From positions 1 through 6,512 of the forward strand of contig JACQPU010000017.1 in the NCBI GenBank assembly GCA_016207365.1: 6,512 nt of DNA, read 5' to 3'. The notes below the pieces were generated by a model. That model made no database searches. It was given only the letters and a program-made list of their open reading frames with translations, and was not told where the DNA came from. The position numbers and the translations under genes were made by a program. Positions 1 to 4,985 of the stretch are shown piece by piece; within the stretch, counting starts at the first letter, position 1; each line of letters starts with the position of its first letter. Source of the stretch: Ignavibacteriales bacterium. Lineage in GTDB: Bacteria > Bacteroidota > Ignavibacteria > UBA10030.

Positions 1-2592
1 GAGTTGAATCTCTCGAGAGACACGCTCATAGAATTTCTGAATAAGAAGGGCTATGAAGTCAAGAGTCACATGAGCTCGGTCACGCCCGACATGCTCTCGG
101 CCGTCATGTCGCACTTCAAGAAAGAGAAGGATGTCGCCGAGCGACATCAGCGAAAGCTGCGCGACTTCCGGACGTCACGGAAGAAAGAACCCGCTGAACC
201 GGAGAAGAAGGCGAGGCATGTTGAAACGGAAACACCGGTAGCAGAAGGGCCTCCGCCGGCCCCACGGGTTGCAGAAGCACCGGCGGCCGTTGAGGAGGCG
301 GTGGAGCCTGCAGAGACGGTCGTTGAAGCAGAGGGTGAAGAAGCAATGCCGGAACAAGTTGCGCGGACTGAGGAAGGAGAGGCGGTACCGTCTCCAGCCG
401 CATCCGTCGAAGAAAAGGTAACCCGGCCGGCGCGCGGTCGGCAGAAGAAGGAAGTCGAGTCTCCGCTTGCTGCAGCCGTTGCTCGTGGATCGAAGGGCCT
501 TACGATCAAAGGCCGTATGGAGCTCGTTGCCGCAAAGCCTGCAGAGAAAGAGGCGGAGGATGAGGACAAGAAAAAGAAAAAGAAGAAGAAGAAAAAGATC
601 CGGGATGACGTGAAGAGGGGCAAGGAGGTCGTTCCGGCCGAAACCGATGAGGTCAAAACACGGAAACGCAAGAAACTTCGGCACGCAGAGGTCAGCGAAG
701 AAGAGGTCGAGAAGGCAATTCGGGCAACCCTTTCTGACATGAGCGAGGAGCCGGTCAGTCTGCGCGCAGCATACCGTAAGCGGAAAAAGCAGGAGCGGCA
801 AGAAGAGGAAGCGAGGATTCTGGAGGAACGCGAAAAAGAGCGCACGCGCGTACGCGTCACGGAATTCGTTACTGTTGGAGAGCTTGCCAACCTCATGCGC
901 GTGCCTGTGGCAGAAGTGATCCAGAAGTGCATGTCTCTGGGAATGATGGTTTCCATTAACCAGAGAATGGACAAGGACACGATTACCCTGGTAGCGGATG
1001 AATTCGGTCTCCAGGTCGATTTTGAGCACGAGTTTGCAACGGAGGAGCTCGAGGAGACCGGTGACGATCCGTCAACGTTGGTGCCGCGACCTCCCGTAGT
1101 AACAATCATGGGCCATGTCGACCATGGTAAAACGTCGCTTCTTGACCATATCCGCAATGCAAACGTCGTCGCCGGAGAAGCAGGGGGGATCACCCAGCAT
1201 ATCGGGGCGTATGAAGTCACGCTTCCCGACGGAAAGCAAATAACCTTCCTGGACACCCCCGGACATGAAGCTTTTACAGCCATGCGGGCACGCGGGGCGC
1301 AGGCCACGGACATTGTCGTCCTGGTCGTCGCAGCTGACGACAGCGTCATGCCGCAAACCGTCGAAGCGATTAACCATGCACAGGCGGCAAGCGTTCCCAT
1401 CGTCATTGCTATCAACAAGATCGACAAAGCAGAAGCAAATGCGGATCGCATCAAACAACAGCTTTCGGAAAAGGGAGTGCTGGTTGAGGAGTGGGGAGGC
1501 AAATACCAGGCCGTCGAACTTTCGGCCCGAACGGGGAAGAATGTTGATCAGCTTCTCGAGCGGATCCTGTTGGAAGCAGAGGTGCTTGACCTTAAGGCAA
1601 ATCCATCGCGACCCGCACGAGGTGTGGTAATCGAAGCTGAGCTGGACAAAGGCAAGGGCATCGTTGCAACAGTCCTTGTTCAGAAGGGGACACTTCGTAT
1701 TGGCGATTCCTTTATTGCAGGAATTTGGAGCGGCCGCGTGCGCGCAATGTTCGATGAAAGGGGAAACCGGGTTGAGGTTGCCAAACCCTCGCAACCCGTA
1801 CAGGTTATCGGCTTTGACGGCATCCCGCAATCTGGAGATCAATTTGTCGTCATGGAAGATGAGCGGAAGAGCAGAGATATCAGCCTCAAGCGTCAGCAAT
1901 TGAAGCGAGAGCAGGATTTCCGCCAACGCAGGATGATTACGCTTGACGATATCTCCAAGCAAATCAGAGAAGGTCAAGTGAAAGACCTTCCTGTGATCGT
2001 GAAAGGAGACGTGGACGGTTCAGTCGAGGCGCTTTCTGACTCGCTCATGAGACTCTCAACACCGGAAGTCAAGGTGTTGGTCATTCACAAGGGAGTTGGA
2101 GGTATCTCGGAATCGGATGTCCTCCTTGCCGCCGCATCGAATGCTGTCATCGTCGGTTTCCATGTACGTCCGAATCTCAATGCACGTAAACTGGCCGAAC
2201 AGGAAAATGTCGATATTCGCCTCTATAATATTATCTACGACGCGATTAACGAGGTAAAGAGTGCTCTTGAGGGCATGCTCACTCCATCGATTTCCGAGGA
2301 AGTCCTCGCCACGGTCGACGTTCGGGAGGTTTTCAAGATTTCCAAGGTCGGTACGATCGCCGGTTGCTACGTCAGAGACGGTCGACTGACCCGCAACAGC
2401 AAGGTACGCTTGATCCGCGACGGTCTCGTGGTGTTTGAGGGCGGCCTCGCATCGCTCAAACGATTCAAGGACGATGTTCGGGAAGTCGAACAAGGATTCG
2501 AATGCGGCATGGGTCTCGAAGGGTTTAATGACATCAAAGTGGGAGATGTCATCGAGGCATTCCGCATGGTCGAAACAAAAAGGAAGCTGTAA
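1..2592 (+). CDS. infB: Translation initiation factor IF2, 5'-truncated by the window edge
   Basis: IF2 is the GTPase that brings initiator fMet-tRNA to the 30S subunit and promotes 50S joining. 863 codons are visible in the frame that begins at base 1. Counting that first Glu as residue 1, residues 1-40 are an IF2_N-type mini-domain. A long charged Glu/Ala/Pro/Lys linker follows to about 280, then a second IF2_N-like segment at about 286-340. The GTPase domain has G1 GHVDHGKT at 371-378, GGITQHIG just after it, DTPGH at 418-422 (His422 matches the catalytic His), NKID at 472-475 and SAR at 508-510. Domain II is roughly 540-630, domain III 655-760, and domain IV, the fMet-tRNA binding part, 766-863. 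The first possible start codon, TTG at base 4, is probably not the start. It is the Leu of a family pattern resembling KEL-x-x-S-x-x-TLIEFL, so the gene begins upstream, probably by only a few residues. The G domain and C-terminal domains look intact. Confidence 0.97.
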   Translation, partial: ELNLSRDTLIEFLNKKGYEVKSHMSSVTPDMLSAVMSHFKKEKDVAERHQRKLRDFRTSRKKEPAEPEKKARHVETETPVAEGPPPAPRVAEAPAAVEEAVEPAETVVEAEGEEAMPEQVARTEEGEAVPSPAASVEEKVTRPARGRQKKEVESPLAAAVARGSKGLTIKGRMELVAAKPAEKEAEDEDKKKKKKKKKKIRDDVKRGKEVVPAETDEVKTRKRKKLRHAEVSEEEVEKAIRATLSDMSEEPVSLRAAYRKRKKQERQEEEARILEEREKERTRVRVTEFVTVGELANLMRVPVAEVIQKCMSLGMMVSINQRMDKDTITLVADEFGLQVDFEHEFATEELEETGDDPSTLVPRPPVVTIMGHVDHGKTSLLDHIRNANVVAGEAGGITQHIGAYEVTLPDGKQITFLDTPGHEAFTAMRARGAQATDIVVLVVAADDSVMPQTVEAINHAQAASVPIVIAINKIDKAEANADRIKQQLSEKGVLVEEWGGKYQAVELSARTGKNVDQLLERILLEAEVLDLKANPSRPARGVVIEAELDKGKGIVATVLVQKGTLRIGDSFIAGIWSGRVRAMFDERGNRVEVAKPSQPVQVIGFDGIPQSGDQFVVMEDERKSRDISLKRQQLKREQDFRQRRMITLDDISKQIREGQVKDLPVIVKGDVDGSVEALSDSLMRLSTPEVKVLVIHKGVGGISESDVLLAAASNAVIVGFHVRPNLNARKLAEQENVDIRLYNIIYDAINEVKSALEGMLTPSISEEVLATVDVREVFKISKVGTIAGCYVRDGRLTRNSKVRLIRDGLVVFEGGLASLKRFKDDVREVEQGFECGMGLEGFNDIKVGDVIEAFRMVETKRKL
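568..597 (+). repeat. Ten-lysine codon run in the IF2 linker
   Basis: Ten consecutive Lys codons (seven AAG, three AAA) lie inside infB, flanked by an acidic stretch (EDED) upstream and a mixed basic/acidic stretch downstream. The mix of codons keeps the longest A run at five bases. Linkers between the IF2 N-terminal region and the G domain are known to be low-complexity and variable. The run probably arose by codon expansion and may touch rRNA non-specifically; that role is inference. Confidence 0.9.
2581..2586 (+). promoter_or_regulatory. Probable ribosome binding site of rbfA, inside the infB 3' end
   Basis: AGGAAG lies within the last codons of infB. The AGGA core ends 11 bases before the rbfA ATG at 2596, which is at the long end of useful spacing. 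With only three bases between the infB stop and the rbfA start, ribosomes finishing IF2 may also re-initiate here. Confidence 0.45.
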
Positions 2593-2595
2593 ACG

Positions 2596-2955
2596 ATGTC
2601 TGTTCGGTCAGAAAAAGTCGCCTCCCTGATCAAGGAAGAAGTAAGCACACTTGTACAGCGGAATTTCAGCATGGAGGAATTTGGTTTTCTGACCGTGACC
2701 GAGGTACGGGTAAGTCCGGACCTCCGGAACGCCAAAGTGTACATCAGCATTTTTGGGGACGCAGCCCGCAAGGAAAAAACACTTTCCATGCTTGAAGCAC
2801 AGAAAGGATTTATTCGATCGTCGCTCGGTCGTGTGGTCAGGTTGAAATTCACCCCAACGCTGACGTTTCTGTTGGATGAAACGCTCGATCGTGCGATGAA
2901 AATCGAACAGATTCTCAACGATCTTCACAAAAAAGACGGGCGGGATCAAGCATGA
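2596..2955 (+). CDS. rbfA: 30S ribosome-binding factor A
   Basis: RbfA is a small KH-fold protein that binds the immature 30S subunit, helps maturation of the 5' end of 16S rRNA and supports growth in the cold. The 119-residue product has the usual family size. The opening (MSVRSEKVASLIKEE) is the typical N-terminal helix. The central TVTEVRVSPDLRNAKVYIS strand-helix block is the family signature, and a conserved FTPTLTFLLDE segment follows near the C-terminal third. A short charged tail (KKDGRDQA) ends the protein. The ATG at 2596 lies three bases after the infB stop and gives a full-length N-terminus, so the start is well supported. The last four bases overlap truB. The infB-rbfA-truB order is common across bacteria and links initiation factor, 30S maturation and tRNA modification. 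No unusual residues were seen. Confidence 0.96.
   Translation: MSVRSEKVASLIKEEVSTLVQRNFSMEEFGFLTVTEVRVSPDLRNAKVYISIFGDAARKEKTLSMLEAQKGFIRSSLGRVVRLKFTPTLTFLLDETLDRAMKIEQILNDLHKKDGRDQA
2952..2955 (+). other. ATGA stop/start overlap of rbfA and truB
   Basis: The truB ATG and the rbfA TGA share these four bases. The bases upstream (GGCGGGAT) make only a weak Shine-Dalgarno match. Translation of truB therefore probably depends on termination-reinitiation from rbfA; this coupling is inferred from the layout. Confidence 0.85.
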
Positions 2956-3659
2956 CACTCGCTAAGGGCAAGCCTTTCAAGCCCGATTGGAACGGGAAAG
3001 GGGAGATTTTGCTGGTTGACAAACCGGAGGAGTGGACTTCCTTTGACGTTGTGAAGAAGGTCCGTTCTCTATTCCGCATTGGCAAGATCGGCCATGCTGG
3101 AACTCTCGACCCGAAGGCCACAGGGTTGCTGATTCTTTGCACCGGACCGAGGACGAAGTCCGTCACGCGGTTCATGGAGCTCGAAAAAGTATACTTGGGT
3201 ACGATGGAGCTTGGAATTTCGACGGCAAGTTTCGACATGGAAACGCCAATCCTTGCACGTCGCAGCATTGAAGGTGTTTCAGAAGAGTTGTTACGGTCCG
3301 TAATGGCCAGATTTACCGGAAAGCAACTTCAGGTGCCACCCATGTATTCGGCGGCAAAATTCGGGGGAAAACCGTTGTACAAGTTCGCACGTCGGGGGCG
3401 GACCGTCGAACGCGCAACGAAGGAAATCAGCGTCGACCTGTTTGACCTTGTGGCCTTTGATCCACCGAGGGTGCAGTTCGCAGTCCGGTGTTCAAAGGGC
3501 ACGTATATTCGTTCGCTCGTTCACGATGTCGGTACGGAACTCGGATGCGGTGCGGTTCTGACCGCGCTGCGCAGGACCCGGATTGGCTCGTATGATGTGC
3601 GAGATGCCTGGACTGTGGACGAACTGATTACACTAAAAGGGCGGCCGGCAGCGGCTTAG
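2952..3659 (+). CDS. truB: tRNA pseudouridine-55 synthase, short form without PUA domain
   Basis: TruB isomerises uridine 55 in the T-loop of tRNAs to pseudouridine and also acts as a tRNA folding chaperone. The 235-residue product carries the catalytic block GHAGTLDPKATGLL, with the nucleophilic Asp at residue 53. It also has the conserved Tyr81 in EKVYLGTMELG, the PPMYSAAKFGGKPLYKFAR block near 135-153, and KGTYIRSL at 182-189 with its conserved Arg187. The protein stops soon after the catalytic fold (GSYDVRDAWTVDELI). The E. coli enzyme is longer, about 314 residues with a C-terminal PUA-type domain, which is absent here. I believe short TruB forms are usual in several phyla, so this is not read as a truncation. 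The start at the ATGA overlap gives about 17 residues before the first conserved strand (GEILLVDKPEEWTSF), a reasonable leader. The gap to ribF is six bases. Confidence 0.96.
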   Translation: MTLAKGKPFKPDWNGKGEILLVDKPEEWTSFDVVKKVRSLFRIGKIGHAGTLDPKATGLLILCTGPRTKSVTRFMELEKVYLGTMELGISTASFDMETPILARRSIEGVSEELLRSVMARFTGKQLQVPPMYSAAKFGGKPLYKFARRGRTVERATKEISVDLFDLVAFDPPRVQFAVRCSKGTYIRSLVHDVGTELGCGAVLTALRRTRIGSYDVRDAWTVDELITLKGRPAAA

Positions 3660-3665
3660 AATCGT

Positions 3666-4649
3666 ATGCTTGTCGCACGCCACCTTCGTGAGGTTGAATT
3701 CGACCGGAATTCCGTCGTTAGCGTCGGATCGTTCGATGGTGTTCATCGGGCCCATCAGGAGGTCATTCACACCGTCGCCGCCAGGGCCCATGAGCGGGGC
3801 GGAAGGAGCGTGATTGTCACCTTCGATCCTCATCCAAAACAGGTTCTTGCCCCGCATAAGGATGAAATCAGGTTGCTCTCAACGCTGGAAGAACGCATTG
3901 ACATGTGTGCCGATCTCCAGGTTTCACTCGTGTATGTCATTGAGTTCACATACGAGTTTTCGCGGAGGAGCTTTCGCGAATTCTATGATCAAATAATCGT
4001 AAAGGGCATCGGTGTAAGCGAGGTGATCGAGGGATATGATCACCATTTTGGTCGCGACAGGGAAGGAAGCATTCAGGAACTCGTGCAGATGGGCAAGGAG
4101 TTCGATTTTTCTCTTATTGCGATGAAGCCTGTGACGGTTGGCGACGAAGTCGTGAGCAGCTCGGCGATCAGAAAGCATCTTCACGCGGGAAACGTACACA
4201 GAGCGGCAGAGCTTCTCGGCCGGCCCTACCAGATTCGGGGAACTGTCCGAAGAGGAGATGGACGCGGGAGGTCACTTGGATATCCCACGGCAAACCTTGA
4301 GCTGACGGATCCTGCAAAACTCATTCCTGCCGATGGGGTCTATGTCACATCGGTACGCTGGGGCGATGCTGCATATTACGGAATGGCCAACATCGGACGG
4401 CGCCCAACGTTCACAAACCATGGGGAGCGAGCCGTCGAGGTACACCTGCTTGGATTTGATGGAAGCCTGTATGGCGGGCACCTGGAGGTCCATTTCCTGC
4501 ACAGGCTGAGGGATGAAGCGAAATTCGATTCAACATCAGCGCTTGTTCGGCAAATGGATGCGGACAAGGCCGAAACTGTGGCTTTCGTCAACGACTACGA
4601 AAAAGTGCTCCGGGCTTCATCTGGGGGAACCGCGACCATGCACCATTAA
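3666..4649 (+). CDS. ribF: Bifunctional riboflavin kinase / FMN adenylyltransferase (FAD synthetase)
   Basis: RibF phosphorylates riboflavin to FMN and then adenylates FMN to FAD in the cytoplasm. The 327-residue length is normal for the two-domain prokaryotic enzyme. The N-terminal nucleotidyltransferase domain shows GSFDGVHRAH at 21-30, TFDPHPKQVL at 52-61, GYDHHFGRDREG at 123-134 and SSSAIRKHL at 164-172. The C-terminal riboflavin kinase domain shows the GRSLGYPTANL segment at 201-211, then GVYVTSV, GMANIGRRPTF, and VEVHLLGFDGSLYG, which holds the expected catalytic Glu. One departure from the usual motif is HRAH, where most relatives I recall have H-x-GH; both His residues are kept. There is no clear Shine-Dalgarno before the ATG, and truB ends six bases upstream, so translational coupling is likely. 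No FMN riboswitch is visible, as expected for a gene inside an operon. The Ser/Gly/Thr-rich tail ending in MHH looks non-conserved. Confidence 0.96.
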   Translation: MLVARHLREVEFDRNSVVSVGSFDGVHRAHQEVIHTVAARAHERGGRSVIVTFDPHPKQVLAPHKDEIRLLSTLEERIDMCADLQVSLVYVIEFTYEFSRRSFREFYDQIIVKGIGVSEVIEGYDHHFGRDREGSIQELVQMGKEFDFSLIAMKPVTVGDEVVSSSAIRKHLHAGNVHRAAELLGRPYQIRGTVRRGDGRGRSLGYPTANLELTDPAKLIPADGVYVTSVRWGDAAYYGMANIGRRPTFTNHGERAVEVHLLGFDGSLYGGHLEVHFLHRLRDEAKFDSTSALVRQMDADKAETVAFVNDYEKVLRASSGGTATMHH

Positions 4650-4660
4650 CGTTGTTACTT

Positions 4661-4667
4661 AAAGGAG
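4661..4667 (+). promoter_or_regulatory. Strong Shine-Dalgarno of rpsO
   Basis: AAAGGAG sits five bases before the ATG at 4673 and is the best anti-Shine-Dalgarno match at any gene start in the window. It decides the rpsO start: an in-frame upstream TTG at 4652 would add seven residues and place this site inside the gene. The 89-residue product from 4673 matches the standard S15 length. Confidence 0.85.
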
Positions 4668-4672
4668 TTGCA

Positions 4673-4942
4673 ATGCCGGTACCAAAGGAACAAAAGCAAC
4701 AGATCATCAGCAAATACGGCAAATCGCCCCAGGACACGGGGACGCCCGAAGTGCAAATCGCCATTCTGACTGCGCACATCAACGCTCTCAGTCCGCATTT
4801 TAACCAGCACACAAGGGATCACCACAACAGACTTGGTCTTTTGAAACTGGTCGGAAAACGCCGGCGGCTTTTGGATTATCTGATGAAAAAGGACATCGAA
4901 CGGTACAGAAAGATTATCCAGGAACTGGATATCAGAAAGTAA
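4673..4942 (+). CDS. rpsO: 30S ribosomal protein S15
   Basis: S15 is a primary 16S rRNA binding protein that organises the central domain of the 30S subunit and forms a bridge to the 50S subunit. The product is 89 residues, the normal bacterial length. Family landmarks are visible in order: DTGTPEVQIAILTAHI (21-36), the HFNQHTRDHHNRLGLL block (42-57) carrying the rRNA-binding His/Asp residues, KLVGKRRRLLDYL (58-70), and the last helix with the IRK end. In E. coli the position of Leu54 is Arg, a mild difference. The start at 4673 was chosen for its strong Shine-Dalgarno and MPVPKEQ opening. The gene lies 23 bases after ribF and 43 bases before pnp, the widespread rpsO-pnp pair. S15 represses its own translation through its mRNA leader in several bacteria. 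Any such leader here would have to lie partly within the ribF 3' end. Confidence 0.98.
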   Translation: MPVPKEQKQQIISKYGKSPQDTGTPEVQIAILTAHINALSPHFNQHTRDHHNRLGLLKLVGKRRRLLDYLMKKDIERYRKIIQELDIRK

Positions 4943-4952
4943 CCGGATCATT

Positions 4953-4966
4953 CATGCGGGAGCGTG
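4953..4966 (+). other. Small hairpin in the rpsO-pnp gap
   Basis: CATGC (4953-4957) can pair with GCGTG (4962-4966), with one U-G wobble, closing the loop GGGA, which fits the stable GNRA tetraloop pattern. No T run follows, so this is not a terminator. It lies nine bases before the GAGGA ribosome binding site of pnp. A five-pair stem can arise by chance, and any role in pnp control is speculative. Confidence 0.25.
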
Positions 4967-4975
4967 TACCAGAAA

Positions 4976-4980
4976 GAGGA
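4976..4980 (+). promoter_or_regulatory. Shine-Dalgarno of pnp
   Basis: GAGGA lies five bases before the ATG at 4986. There is no other in-frame ATG, GTG or TTG in the gap back to rpsO, and the encoded start aligns with the normal PNPase N-terminus, so this site and start go together. Confidence 0.65.
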
Positions 4981-4985
4981 AGACA

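Noticed and set aside
568..597. Possible dnaX-like A AAA AAG slippery site in the infB lysine run
   Set aside because: No run of six A followed by G is present; the A runs are at most five and no productive alternative frame is evident.
147..1502. Long open frame on the minus strand (451 codons) opposite infB, with shorter ones at 116-403 and 175-1029
   Set aside because: They are the mirror of the infB codon pattern: the poly-Lys run becomes poly-Phe and the Glu/Ala linker becomes Ser/Arg/Ala-rich sequence. No family motif is seen and the + strand encodes a conserved protein here.
1072..1977. Minus-strand open frame of 301 codons opposite the IF2 G domain
   Set aside because: No recognisable motif, Cys- and Asp-rich composition typical of antisense shadows, and full overlap with strongly conserved IF2 sequence.
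2224..2229. TATAAT resembling a -10 promoter box inside infB
   Set aside because: It encodes the conserved LYNIIYDAI segment of IF2 and has no matching -35 box at a suitable distance.
3016..3021. TTGACA resembling a -35 box in truB
   Set aside because: It encodes the conserved VDKP segment of TruB and no -10-like box lies about 17 bases downstream.
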